Part shown: positions 21,413 through 31,571 of the stretch, one piece after another
Layout: each line of letters starts with the position of its first letter
Position numbering within the stretch: position 1 is the stretch's first letter
Origin: Gammaproteobacteria bacterium
Lineage (GTDB): Bacteria > Pseudomonadota > Gammaproteobacteria > Steroidobacterales > JABDKV01
Direction of reading: 5' to 3'
Assembly: GCA_029862165.1 (NCBI GenBank)
Contig: JAOTXU010000002.1
Coordinates: forward strand, 124,001 to 188,000
Length of the DNA: 64,000 nt
Notes under the pieces: generated by a model
The model's input: the letters and a program-made list of their open reading frames with translations, nothing else
The model's database searches: none
What the model was told of the DNA's origin: nothing
Made by a program: the position numbers and the translations under genes

Positions 21413-22450
21413 TTATTGGCGAAGAACTGCGTTGACAGTTCCGGTGGATAGCCGCACGATCAGGCGGGCGTCGATAATTTCCTTGAGCTGAGGTTTGTCC
21501 TGCGAGTCGAGGCGCTCAATCAGAATTCTTGCCGCAGATTGCGCCATTTCTCTGATCGGCTGACGAACGGTTGTCAATGCGGGCCAAGTTTGCGTGGCTA
21601 TCGGTGTGTCGTCAAAGCCTGCCACCGATAAGTCTTTGGGCACTTGTAAACCCATGTCATTGGCGGCACTGATCACACCCGCTGCCATATCATCGTTGGC
21701 AGCAAATATTGCCGTGGGTGGGTCCTGCTTTTTCAATAGCTGGTTTGCGGCGCTCACACCCGATTCAAAACTGTTTTGCCCCTGGGCGACGAGTTTTCGG
21801 GAATAAGAAATGCCTGCATCTTTAAGCGCTCTCCGGTAACCATTTTCCCGGGTCGCCATCGCTTTATGGTCGGGATGCCCCCTGATAAACGCGATTCTCC
21901 GATGACCTAGCGAGACAAGGTGGTGCGTGATTTCGAAACTAGCCGCTTCATCGGTCGTTGCGACCCATGGATAATTTTCCTGCCTGTCGGCCGGCGCAAT
22001 CTGGATGAACGGCGTACCTTTCTTATCCAGCGCAGAAATGAGGCCGCGCACATCGGACAAGGGCGGTGTCAAAACGACACCGTCGCACCGACCCTGGTGC
22101 TGCAAATTTATGACTTCATCTGCAAGGTCGGGATTGGTGTGATCACAAGGGTGAACGAGCAGATCGTACCCACGGGCATTGCAGGATTCCAGTACACCAC
22201 TCTGAATATTAAACAGATAATTGGCGCTGGGGTTGTCATACAGCAGTGCCAGGATGTAAGAACGTCTCGATGCTAGCCGCTGCGCTGACAGATTCGGACG
22301 GAAGTTGAGACGTTCTATCGCGATGTTTACTCTCTTACGCGTAGCCTCCGCGACATTCGGCAGCCCATTGACAACTCGTGAAACAGTTTTAATTGAAACA
22401 CCGGCAAGTGATGCAACGTCGTTGATAGTGGCTTTTTTGATTTCACTCAT
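21413..22450 (-). CDS. LacI-family transcriptional regulator 2
   Basis: MSEIKKATINDVASLAGVSIKTVSRVVNG; paralogous to 18773..19798. Confidence 0.95.
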   Translation of the reverse strand: MSEIKKATINDVASLAGVSIKTVSRVVNGLPNVAEATRKRVNIAIERLNFRPNLSAQRLASRRSYILALLYDNPSANYLFNIQSGVLESCNARGYDLLVHPCDHTNPDLADEVINLQHQGRCDGVVLTPPLSDVRGLISALDKKGTPFIQIAPADRQENYPWVATTDEAASFEITHHLVSLGHRRIAFIRGHPDHKAMATRENGYRRALKDAGISYSRKLVAQGQNSFESGVSAANQLLKKQDPPTAIFAANDDMAAGVISAANDMGLQVPKDLSVAGFDDTPIATQTWPALTTVRQPIREMAQSAARILIERLDSQDKPQLKEIIDARLIVRLSTGTVNAVLRQ

Positions 22451-22595
22451 CTTCTTCAGACTTCTTATTCGCAGATCGGCGAACATTGCTCAGGCAGAAA
22501 AAGCGACTCCCCGTTTCTGAATTTACAGAAGCGGTGGCTAGCTCTACCTCCTTACTGACCGGCGCTTTGGTTCACGCATACTTTCGGTAACCCGG

Positions 22596-25175
22596 TTAGT
22601 TCCTGATGTGACGAGCGGCCCGAATTCCCCAGGAGCGTGGGGCGTTCCAGGCAAACATTGGTCTGCTGCCCTGATCCGATAAGTAGATTGGAAAACGTTC
22701 GTCAGTGGCGTTGTATACGAAGGCTTCCACATTCCATGTTTCATCCGGACTGGTATAGCGCAACGTCGCATCCAGCGTGCCGAACGCATCGCGTCTTTGC
22801 GAGAACTGGGGCAATGCGTCGAAGTTACCTTCGTTGAAATGGGTCTCATCTTCCCAGTGGAATTTCACGTATGGCGTCAGGCTGGCGTTATTCTTCAGGT
22901 AAAAATTATGCTCATACGCGAGTGTCAACGATACGGGCGTCGAGTAAGGCAGTTTCTTGCCTTCGATGTTATTAACGCCTGACCCATCGTCCTGGGGAAT
23001 GCACGCAAACTCGGGCCCGGCGTCAGCGCGATCATCGCAAAAGAAAGCCTCGCCGACATAGCCCGGCCAGCTTTTGAACTCCGCATTCAGAAGCCCCAAG
23101 CCCCCGGTGAATCTGCCGTTATCCCAAGGTATCCAATCGAATTCGACTTCCAAACCCTTGATTTCAGCCTTGCCGGCATTGGTGGTCACCAAGTTGCCAA
23201 TTTCCTGCTCCGGTATTACCGGCGTGCCAGGTGGGTCTTCCACTACGCCAACGGTACGGAACTGCGCTACCTGCTTGTTATCGAAATCGGTCAAGAAGGC
23301 TGTCACAACCAGGTTCATTGATCCATCTAACAGAGTGGTCTTGTAACCCACTTCGTAATTCAACACTTCTTCCGGCTCAAAATTGAATATTTCTATGCGG
23401 CCGCAGCGGCAAACGTCGACTCCATCCCCGAAGGAGCCCGCCTTGGAGCCAGTTGCAGCATACGCATAGAGAAACGAGTCCGAGTTCAGATCGTAATCAA
23501 GTCCAATGCGCCAGTTTGATTGGTAAAAGCTGGCTTTATTATCGTTAATATCAAAAATAGAGTAGTTGGCGTCACGATTTTGTGCACCAAAACCCTGGAG
23601 TATCTCCGCACTGGTAAACAGCGGTAAAACCAGCTCATCCAGCTGCGCAGGGGTCGGGTGACCGTCATTGGGGATCAGACCCTGGCTAAAGGTGCCGCTG
23701 CCAAAGGCACCAATGTTGCGTCCGCCGACATCTTCACGCGTATCCTCTGTATAACGCCCGCCAATCGTTAGATGCCATTGATCTGTCAAATGCCAGGTGG
23801 CCTGGCCAAAGATGGCCTGGGACTCCAGCGTGCGTTCGGGCTGTTTAAATGAAATTCCCCCCAGGCCACCATGACTGCAACAAAACGGCAGTTCCACGTC
23901 GAAAATAATGGAATTGTCCTCGCGAAAATCAAACAGGCCCACAATCCAGTTCACCGGACCGGTCAGACCCTGGAACTGGAGTTCGTTGGAGTAAGACTTG
24001 TAGTCGGATTCCGCAGTGGCCAGGTAAAGGGACGGCCATGGTTGATACCGATTGAGCCAGCCTGTAGTCGGTCCGGGCACAGGCCGCCAGCCCATGTCCG
24101 CGTCCCACTCCTGGGCCCGTTGCTGGCGGGCCCAGCCGAAGTTGTAAACGAGGTCGATATTGTCAGTAAGCGCGTAGTTTATATGACTGCGTACGGCATC
24201 CATGCTCATATCGAGAGTGCCAGGGATATTGGGATCAACGTAGTCGATACCCCCGCCGTTAAACCGGCACAGTTCAGGATTCACTTCGCAGTTGGGCGCC
24301 GTCGGCCAGCCAGCGCTGTTATCCTGGCCTTGCTCGAAGCTGAGACGAAAGTCAAAGCGGTCATTGGGTTCCCACAGGCCGCTGACGCGCCAGGCCCAGC
24401 GATCCGAGTTACCGTAGAAATCCTCCGGATGCACCCGGCGATTACGGCGCTGGTCCATGTCGGGGATGCCATCGGGGCCTTCGAAACCGCGGCCCTCGAG
24501 ATCCTTGTTCCCCGTGTCCTGGTCGGCGAAACCATCGCGTGTCTCGACAAAGAAATTACCGCGTAGGGCAAAGGTGTCCGTAATCGGTAAGTTCAACGTG
24601 CCCAGGGCATTCTGTTGTTCACGGTTGCCCATCTCTATACCAAACGTACCGAATATGCCTTCGGTAGTCGGCTTTGCCGTGACCACGTTGATGCTCCCGG
24701 CCGCTGAATTGCGACCGAACAAGGTGCCTTGTGGTCCGCGCATGACTTCCAGCCGCTCCAGATCGAACATCAGAGCAACTGCACCCTGTGGACGTGGCGA
24801 GTACACGCCATCCACGTGAAATGCCACGCTGGGATCGGCGATCTCGGTGAAATTGTTGCTGTTGATGCCACGCAGGGTCAGCTGCACGCCGCTGTCCGAC
24901 GGCGAAAACGCTACGTCGAAGTTGGGCACCATGTCGGCAGCATCACGAATGTCCTTTACCCCATCTCTGGTCAGCGTTTCCTGGTTAAAGGCCGACACGG
25001 CGATGGCGGTGGTCATCACATCCGTTTCGACGCGCGTCGCGGTCGTAAGGACTTCCTCGATCACGTTCTTCGGCGTTATCTCATCAGCAGCCTCTTCTTG
25101 CGCCGCGACCCACTGCGGAACCGCGATGGCAGCAATCAACAGTATGGTGGGTGCCAGATTCTTCATAGCTCTCAT
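22596..25175 (-). CDS. TonB-dependent receptor (likely oligosaccharide uptake)
   Basis: Plug domain (MRGPQGTLFGRNSAAGSINVVTAKPT), C-terminal beta-barrel, signal peptide; next to GH16/LacI. Confidence 0.93.
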   Translation of the reverse strand: MRAMKNLAPTILLIAAIAVPQWVAAQEEAADEITPKNVIEEVLTTATRVETDVMTTAIAVSAFNQETLTRDGVKDIRDAADMVPNFDVAFSPSDSGVQLTLRGINSNNFTEIADPSVAFHVDGVYSPRPQGAVALMFDLERLEVMRGPQGTLFGRNSAAGSINVVTAKPTTEGIFGTFGIEMGNREQQNALGTLNLPITDTFALRGNFFVETRDGFADQDTGNKDLEGRGFEGPDGIPDMDQRRNRRVHPEDFYGNSDRWAWRVSGLWEPNDRFDFRLSFEQGQDNSAGWPTAPNCEVNPELCRFNGGGIDYVDPNIPGTLDMSMDAVRSHINYALTDNIDLVYNFGWARQQRAQEWDADMGWRPVPGPTTGWLNRYQPWPSLYLATAESDYKSYSNELQFQGLTGPVNWIVGLFDFREDNSIIFDVELPFCCSHGGLGGISFKQPERTLESQAIFGQATWHLTDQWHLTIGGRYTEDTREDVGGRNIGAFGSGTFSQGLIPNDGHPTPAQLDELVLPLFTSAEILQGFGAQNRDANYSIFDINDNKASFYQSNWRIGLDYDLNSDSFLYAYAATGSKAGSFGDGVDVCRCGRIEIFNFEPEEVLNYEVGYKTTLLDGSMNLVVTAFLTDFDNKQVAQFRTVGVVEDPPGTPVIPEQEIGNLVTTNAGKAEIKGLEVEFDWIPWDNGRFTGGLGLLNAEFKSWPGYVGEAFFCDDRADAGPEFACIPQDDGSGVNNIEGKKLPYSTPVSLTLAYEHNFYLKNNASLTPYVKFHWEDETHFNEGNFDALPQFSQRRDAFGTLDATLRYTSPDETWNVEAFVYNATDERFPIYLSDQGSRPMFAWNAPRSWGIRAARHIRN

Positions 25176-25282
25176 AATCGGTTCATCCTTCTGATGCGCA
25201 TTTCTCAAGTCAGCAGTTTTGGATAAGAAAACACGGTTTGCACGGACCACGCCGGTCACGCGCGTTTCTTGCAACGGGCAAG

Positions 25283-28200
25283 TCATGTCCCTGCTCCAAC
25301 GAGTGTGGCCGCGGCGGTGTCAAACCATATCGGGTTCTCGCCCCCGGCAAAGTCGATATTCAACAGTAAAAATACAACTTCCGTTGTGCCCGCAGGCGCC
25401 ACGCCCTGCGCTTCGGTGAATACCCACGTGTTGATCGGACTCGCATCGTTGATGGGCGGCGCCGATTCAATGCCCGGAAACTCTGTGTTAATGACACCGA
25501 TGCTTGCTGACGCTGGTACGAGATCATTGCCAGCCGCGTCTTTAAAGACAATTTTGACCAGACCAAAGCTTGCACCAACAGGCAGCGCCGTCTCGGTCAG
25601 CATCCACGCAGAGAAGTTAAACTCGTCGCCCGGATTCGCGGCCAGCGTCTGGCTGAGTTCCGGTACTCCACCACCACCGGTAACAGTCAGCTGAGCAGCA
25701 AAAACACCCGCCTGCGCCCCAACACCTGGTGCGCCCGCCGTGTTGTCCCCATTGCTCGTCCAACCGCTTAAATCACCGGCTTCGAAGCCGGCATTGACCA
25801 GCTCATCGGACGGCGGCGGGGCGGTAACGAGTGTGGCCGCGGCGGTGTCAAACCATATCGGGTTCTCGCCCCCGGCAAAGTCGATATTCAACAGTAAAAA
25901 TACAACTTCCGTTGTGCCCGCAGGCGCCACGCCCTGCGCTTCGGTGAATATCCACGTGTTGATCGGACTCGCATCGTTGATCGGCGGCGCCGATTCAATG
26001 CCCGGAAACTCTGTGTTAATGACACCGATGCTGGCCGACGCTGGTACGAGATCGTTGCCAGCCGCGTCTTTAAACACAATCTTGACCAGACCAAAGCTTG
26101 CGCCAACAGGCAGCGCCGTCTCGGTCAGCATCCAGGCCGAGAAGTTAAACTCGTCGCCCGGATTCGCGGCCAGCGTCTGGCTGAGCTCCGGTACTCCACC
26201 ACCACCGGTAACAGTCAGCAGGGCAGCAAAATCACCCGCCTGCGCCCCAACACCCGGGGCACCCGCCGTGTTGTCACCATTGCTCGTCCAACCGCTTAAA
26301 TCACCGGCTTCGAAGCCGGCATTGACCAGCTCATCGGACGGCGGCGGGGCGGTAACGAGTGTGGCCGCGGCGGTGTCAAACCATATCGGGTTCTCGCCCC
26401 CGGCAAAGTCGATATTCAACAGTAAAAATACAACTTCCGTTGTGCCCGCAGGCGCCACGCCCTGCGCTTCGGTGAATATCCACGTGTTGATCGGACTCGC
26501 ATCGTTGATCGGCGGCGCCGATTCAATGCCCGGAAACTCTGTGTTAATGACACCGATGCTGGCCGACGCTGGTACGAGATCGTTGCCAGCCGCGTCTTTA
26601 AACACAATCTTGACCAGACCAAAGCTTGCGCCAACAGGCAGCGCCGTCTCGGTCAGCATCCAGGCCGAGAAGTTAAACTCGTCGCCCGGATTCGCGGCCA
26701 GCGTCTGGCTGAGCTCCGGTACTCCACCACCACCGGTAACAGTCAGCAGGGCAGCAAAATCACCCGCCTGCGCCCCAACACCCGGGGCACCCGCCGTGTT
26801 GTCACCATTGCTCGTCCAACCGCTTAAATCACCGGCTTCGAAGCCGGCATTGACCAGCTCATCGGACGGCGGCGGAGGCTCACTAGAACCTGAAAATGTA
26901 ATGCTATCGAAGTAAATAATATTTTCAGAAGTTCTGCCAGCCTCATCCCAGTCCGGGAAAATGACAAGTCGATCCGTATCTACGAAACCGGTGCTCCCAA
27001 TAAAGCCAGTGAAGTCAAAAGTCAGTTCTTCCCACTGATTGACCAGCGTGTTGGTCACACTCAATGGGTCCTGCGCACCGTTGGTTGTATTGACAAACTG
27101 CATCCGCACTTCACTAATGACCGGCTTCCATACCCAGACCTTCACGATGCTGTTGCTGGCATCGAAGTCGAAAGGACCAATGTCCGCAACGCCGGGCCCG
27201 TCTGCTGGGTGGAAAGTCTGCGCCCCGGCAAAAAATGCACCGTCCACTCGTGCAGTGAACTTCGCAACCGTCGCAGACGTGTTCCCTGTCGGATCAGGGT
27301 TAGCCACGATCTCCAGCGGAGGATTGTCCGCATTCTCGAACACACTCCAGTCGAAGTCCCCGCCAACACCAGGCGTTTCAAAGTCAATGGTGCAAGGCGC
27401 GCAGGGAGTTCCGCCGCCGCCGCCAGTCACCAGTGTGGCCGCGGCGGTGTCAAACCATATCGGGTTCTCGCCCCCGGCAAAGTCGATATTCAACAGTAAA
27501 AATACAACCTCCGTTGTGCCCGCAGGCGCCACACCCTGTGCTTCGGTGAATACCCACGTGTCGATCGGACTTAAGTTGTTGAGAGGCGGAGCCGATTCAA
27601 TGCCCGGGAAATCGCCAGAGATAAGCATGCCAATGCTCGCTGACTCCGGTACCAGGTCATTGCCAGCTGCGTCTTTAAAGACAATCTTGGCCAGACCAAA
27701 GCTTGCACCAACAGGCAGCTCCGCCTCAGTCAGCATCCAGGCCGAGAAGTTAAACTCGTCGCCCGGACTCGCAGCGAAGCTCTGGTTGAGTTCCGGGACT
27801 CCGCCACCACCGGTAACAGTCAGCAGGGCAGCAAAATCACCCGCCTGCGCCCCAACACCCGGTGCGCCCGCCGTGTTGTCCCCGTTGCTCGTCCAACCGC
27901 TTAAATCGCCCGCTTCAAAGCCGGCATTGACCAGCTCACCGGGCGGGCCGGTAACGAGTGTGGCCGCGGCGGTGTCAAACCATATCGGGTTCTCGCCCCC
28001 GGCAAAGTCGATATTCAACAGTAAAAATACAACTTCCGTTGTGCCCGCAGGCGCCACACCCTGTGCTTCGGTGAATACCCACGTGTTGACCGGACTTGCA
28101 TCGTTCAGAGGCGGAATCGATTCAATGCCTGGGAAATCGCCAGTGATAAGCGTGCCAATGCTCGCTGACTCCGGTACCAGGTCATTGCCAGCTGCGTCTT

Positions 28201-31200
28201 TAAAGACAATTTTGGCCAGACCAAAGCTCGGGCCAGCAGGCAACGCCGCCTCGGTCAGCATCCAGGCAGAGAAGTTAACCTCGTCGCCCGGACTCGCAGC
28301 GAAGCTCTGGTTGAGCTCCGGCACTCCGCCACCACCAGTAACAGTCAGCTGGGCAGCAAAATCTCCCGACTGCGCCCCAACACTCGGTGCGCCCGCCGTG
28401 TTGTCTCCGTTACTCGTCCAGCCGCTTAAATCGCCCGTTTCGAACCCGTCATTACTGAGCGCAATAGTTGGCGCCGGCGGCGGCGCGCCGAAGACGACGT
28501 TATCCCAGAAGTAAACCGCATCGTTTCCTTCGGTGCCGAAATCGAAGAATATCGATGCCTTCTCGAAGGTCATGGCCGTATCGATGTCGACTGTGCTGAA
28601 GTCCCAGCTCAGCGTTTCCCACTGATCAGCCATTAGCGGGAACGCGTCCAGCTCGGCGAAACAGGTCGGGTCACTGCCGTCAGAGGGGCAGTCCGCCGTC
28701 TCCACCTTCAGCCTGACCGGTATCCCGGCCATGGGCACCCGCACGTCTACACTCATGGACGTCTGGTTGGCTGTGAACGGGATCGGGTTGGCGAAAACAG
28801 GATTACCGATGGTGGTACCCGCCCAAACCGGGGCACCCGTCGGCTTGGTAGTGATCGCCACCGTGTTACTGGCGCCATCCGGGTCGGCACCGAGCACCGT
28901 CGAAGCAGCGACAGGATCGCCAAAGTCGATCACTGTGTAGTCGACGAAGGGATCATCAAAGGTCACCGGCAAGTCGATTGGGTCGAGTACCGGATCGGGT
29001 ACATCTGCCGTAAGCGTCCAGCGGATGTTGTCCACCTGGAAGGTGATGCCTACCGGTGCGAAACCGGGGAATATTACGATGCCGGTGTTGATCTTGGTCA
29101 GATTCAGCCCGCCCCTGACCAGCTGGGATACGGGAATTGTAATCGTCTCCCAGACGCCGTCCGCGATCCTGCCGAGGAACTGGTCGCCACTGCCGCACTG
29201 GTTGTCTGAGAAGTCGCAATCGACCTTCATCGTGATTCCGGATGCCGTGTCGTAATCAGTTACCCGGATATCAAAGATCAGCGCGCCTTCGGCAAAACCG
29301 CTCAGATCGGTTGCACCTGCCACGCCCAACTGAGGATTGCTGGAGATAAACCAGACGCCGCTTGCTGAGTTGTCTTCAAAGACGACCTCGATAATATTGC
29401 CGCGCGCAGTATCTTCCGCCGGCTTGATTTCCCAATTGATCTTGTTTGCCGACTGGGGATCCCTGTAGTCCCCGCCCGAATCTGTGTCGAATGCTTCGAT
29501 GCCGCCGATCCATAGCTCTCCAACAGCATCATCGAACACGATGACGTCCTCCGGGCTGCCCTTGGGCTGCGCATTGCATCCGCTGGAGGTCTTGCAAGCG
29601 GCACTGACGCTGATGTTATCGAGGTACACATCGACATCGCCATCGAGCACCTCGAATACAAACAGGTTCAACACGTTTTCCAGATCGATGCCCTGGCCAC
29701 CCTGGTCCACGAACGCCGGATTGGCCAGAAGATCCGCGATATCGATGCCGTAGGTCTGCCATTCGCCGACCACCGGATCCGCCAAAGCAACCTCGCCGCC
29801 ATCCGGAAAACCACTGTCCATCCTGATCAGTATCGTAGCGCCAGAGATGGAGTTAACCAGCATTTCGAATTGGAGCTGGCCGGCGATGTCGCCGCGCCTG
29901 AGATCAAAGCCGGTCTCCAGCAACGATTCTTCATCCAGAATCTCAGAACCTATGAACACATTGCCGACACCGCCGCTGCCGGCGATGTTGACATGCCACA
30001 CTATATTGGTGGCGTCGTCCGGATCAGTGAAGAGGGGATCGTTGGCGATGACGCTGCCGTTATCATTGAATTCGCCCACCTGAAGGGTGTTGCTGGCCTG
30101 CTCCTGACCAAGCGATATTTCGACGACTTCCGGGCCGTCCTTAAATATGTCGAAGCCCGCGATCTTGAGCGGATCGTCTTCTTCCAGAGGTACGACTGAC
30201 GGATCTGCCCGGCCGCAGCCGCGTCCCGTTGTCGGGTTGGCATTAGCGCACTGATAAATCTGAACGTAATCGATCTCGTAATGTTGCGGAAACACGGTCG
30301 TTGCGTCGGGAGCACCAACCGGATCTCCGCCGACGGCGAGGTTTAACAGCAGATGGAATTGCTGGTCAAAAGGCGCCGCCTCGAGACCGAGCTTGAACAC
30401 GCCATCAGGAGTGAAAAACCCATCTGGCCCGGCTTTGAAGTAGGAATACCAGTTATCAGAATTCTGAGTCTGGAAATGTTGGCCATCTACAAAAAATCGG
30501 ATCTTGCCTTTTTCCCATTCAACTTCGTATTCGTGGAAGGCCAGATCAGGGGATACCTCGAGATCGAATTCTGATCCATTAAACGAACCGTTCGGCTCCG
30601 GCATGCCGTAATGCAAGGTGCTTGAAATTTTTGTGTTGCCATTTCCCGGATTGAAACTTTCCATGATGTCGATTTCACCGGATGGCGGCCAGGGGCCATA
30701 GAGGTTTTCAGTAGAAAGCATCCAGGCTGCGGGCCACATACCCTGTCCGCTGGGCAGGCGCGCGCCGATTACGACGCGACCATAGGTAAAGTCGAATTTG
30801 TCTCGGGTATTGATCCGCGCCGAGGTATAAGAACCGTCCAGTTCTTCGCGAGCCGTGATAGTTAGTGTTCCTCCGGACACGAGGATATTGTCTTCGCTGT
30901 AGATTTGCAGTTCGTTATTACCCCAGCCCGGGATACCCTCGTCGGTACCATCACCTGTCTGGATGTTCCATTTACTGGCATCCAGACTCGTATCTTCAAA
31001 CTCATCTTCGAACACGAGCTGCCACTCGACGACCGCCCGTTCGAATTCACCCGCCGGTACTCCGTCTGACACACCGCCGCAGGCCGATAACAGCAGCGCC
31101 GCCGTAACGGCGGTCAAAGGTGCGAGTCGCGAACGCGACAAGGCCTCGACAACCTGAGATCGGGCAAAGGCAGAATCACCAAGGCTAGTGTTGTTAGCGT

Positions 31201-31225
31201 GATTCTGGGAATTTCGACTTGACAT
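25283..31225 (-). CDS. GH16-family beta-glucanase (laminarinase-like) lipoprotein with many CBM-like domains
   Basis: LLLSACGG lipobox; GH16 signature GEIDIMES; GHYGMP/NLAVGG; at least five NAGFEAGDLSGWTSNGDN CBM-like repeats plus other beta-sandwich-like modules. Confidence 0.9.
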   Translation of the reverse strand: MSSRNSQNHANNTSLGDSAFARSQVVEALSRSRLAPLTAVTAALLLSACGGVSDGVPAGEFERAVVEWQLVFEDEFEDTSLDASKWNIQTGDGTDEGIPGWGNNELQIYSEDNILVSGGTLTITAREELDGSYTSARINTRDKFDFTYGRVVIGARLPSGQGMWPAAWMLSTENLYGPWPPSGEIDIMESFNPGNGNTKISSTLHYGMPEPNGSFNGSEFDLEVSPDLAFHEYEVEWEKGKIRFFVDGQHFQTQNSDNWYSYFKAGPDGFFTPDGVFKLGLEAAPFDQQFHLLLNLAVGGDPVGAPDATTVFPQHYEIDYVQIYQCANANPTTGRGCGRADPSVVPLEEDDPLKIAGFDIFKDGPEVVEISLGQEQASNTLQVGEFNDNGSVIANDPLFTDPDDATNIVWHVNIAGSGGVGNVFIGSEILDEESLLETGFDLRRGDIAGQLQFEMLVNSISGATILIRMDSGFPDGGEVALADPVVGEWQTYGIDIADLLANPAFVDQGGQGIDLENVLNLFVFEVLDGDVDVYLDNISVSAACKTSSGCNAQPKGSPEDVIVFDDAVGELWIGGIEAFDTDSGGDYRDPQSANKINWEIKPAEDTARGNIIEVVFEDNSASGVWFISSNPQLGVAGATDLSGFAEGALIFDIRVTDYDTASGITMKVDCDFSDNQCGSGDQFLGRIADGVWETITIPVSQLVRGGLNLTKINTGIVIFPGFAPVGITFQVDNIRWTLTADVPDPVLDPIDLPVTFDDPFVDYTVIDFGDPVAASTVLGADPDGASNTVAITTKPTGAPVWAGTTIGNPVFANPIPFTANQTSMSVDVRVPMAGIPVRLKVETADCPSDGSDPTCFAELDAFPLMADQWETLSWDFSTVDIDTAMTFEKASIFFDFGTEGNDAVYFWDNVVFGAPPPAPTIALSNDGFETGDLSGWTSNGDNTAGAPSVGAQSGDFAAQLTVTGGGGVPELNQSFAASPGDEVNFSAWMLTEAALPAGPSFGLAKIVFKDAAGNDLVPESASIGTLITGDFPGIESIPPLNDASPVNTWVFTEAQGVAPAGTTEVVFLLLNIDFAGGENPIWFDTAAATLVTGPPGELVNAGFEAGDLSGWTSNGDNTAGAPGVGAQAGDFAALLTVTGGGGVPELNQSFAASPGDEFNFSAWMLTEAELPVGASFGLAKIVFKDAAGNDLVPESASIGMLISGDFPGIESAPPLNNLSPIDTWVFTEAQGVAPAGTTEVVFLLLNIDFAGGENPIWFDTAAATLVTGGGGGTPCAPCTIDFETPGVGGDFDWSVFENADNPPLEIVANPDPTGNTSATVAKFTARVDGAFFAGAQTFHPADGPGVADIGPFDFDASNSIVKVWVWKPVISEVRMQFVNTTNGAQDPLSVTNTLVNQWEELTFDFTGFIGSTGFVDTDRLVIFPDWDEAGRTSENIIYFDSITFSGSSEPPPPSDELVNAGFEAGDLSGWTSNGDNTAGAPGVGAQAGDFAALLTVTGGGGVPELSQTLAANPGDEFNFSAWMLTETALPVGASFGLVKIVFKDAAGNDLVPASASIGVINTEFPGIESAPPINDASPINTWIFTEAQGVAPAGTTEVVFLLLNIDFAGGENPIWFDTAAATLVTAPPPSDELVNAGFEAGDLSGWTSNGDNTAGAPGVGAQAGDFAALLTVTGGGGVPELSQTLAANPGDEFNFSAWMLTETALPVGASFGLVKIVFKDAAGNDLVPASASIGVINTEFPGIESAPPINDASPINTWIFTEAQGVAPAGTTEVVFLLLNIDFAGGENPIWFDTAAATLVTAPPPSDELVNAGFEAGDLSGWTSNGDNTAGAPGVGAQAGVFAAQLTVTGGGGVPELSQTLAANPGDEFNFSAWMLTETALPVGASFGLVKIVFKDAAGNDLVPASASIGVINTEFPGIESAPPINDASPINTWVFTEAQGVAPAGTTEVVFLLLNIDFAGGENPIWFDTAAATLVGAGT
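25298..26881 (-). repeat. Three tandem 528-bp coding repeats (copies 2 and 3 appear identical by eye)
   Basis: AACGAGTGTGGCCGCGG start at 25298, 25826, 26354; identical internal antisense ORFs at 25888 and 26416. Confidence 0.95.
27428..28463 (-). repeat. Two further, more diverged copies of the same ~525-bp repeat
   Basis: Starts at ~27428 and ~27953; encode GFE(A/T)GDLSGWTSNGDNTAGAP modules. Confidence 0.9.
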
Positions 31226-31300
31226 GACAGTACCTCAGCGTTCGAGAACGCGGTTCGCAGTTGATTGGTCGAGTTTGTTCAATGGCCTTATAGGGCTTAA

Positions 31301-31314
31301 TGACAGCGTTGTCA
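31301..31314. promoter_or_regulatory. Putative LacI-type operator upstream of GH16
   Basis: TGACAGCGTTGTCA dyad, CG centre. Confidence 0.6.
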
Positions 31315-31409
31315 AAATACTGACATTTTGTTGCAGTGCACGGCTCAAGAGCAAGAAATCTCTAATCATTGTAATGAGTTGTAAACTATTGAATCATTTA
31401 ACCGATTTC

Positions 31410-31423
31410 TGACATCGCTGTCA
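31410..31423. promoter_or_regulatory. Second putative LacI-type operator upstream of GH16
   Basis: TGACATCGCTGTCA dyad. Confidence 0.55.
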
Positions 31424-31571
31424 TACTGAGGTCATCGGCCCAGCCGTTGTGGGCGAACGTCGGTTCCGCAATGATCTGGCTTCATATTTGCCTGGTGACG
31501 GATTGGACAGTTTTGAAGTGCTCGATCGCTGATCTAGCACCTCTCGAAGGCGAGCTCCTGGAACAATGTGC

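Noticed and set aside
25740-28514. Long + strand ORFs of 391 and 491 aa (25740..26915, 27039..28514)
   Set aside because: Antisense to the GH16 repeats; they repeat with the same 528-bp period and low-complexity composition, explained by codon bias on the opposite strand
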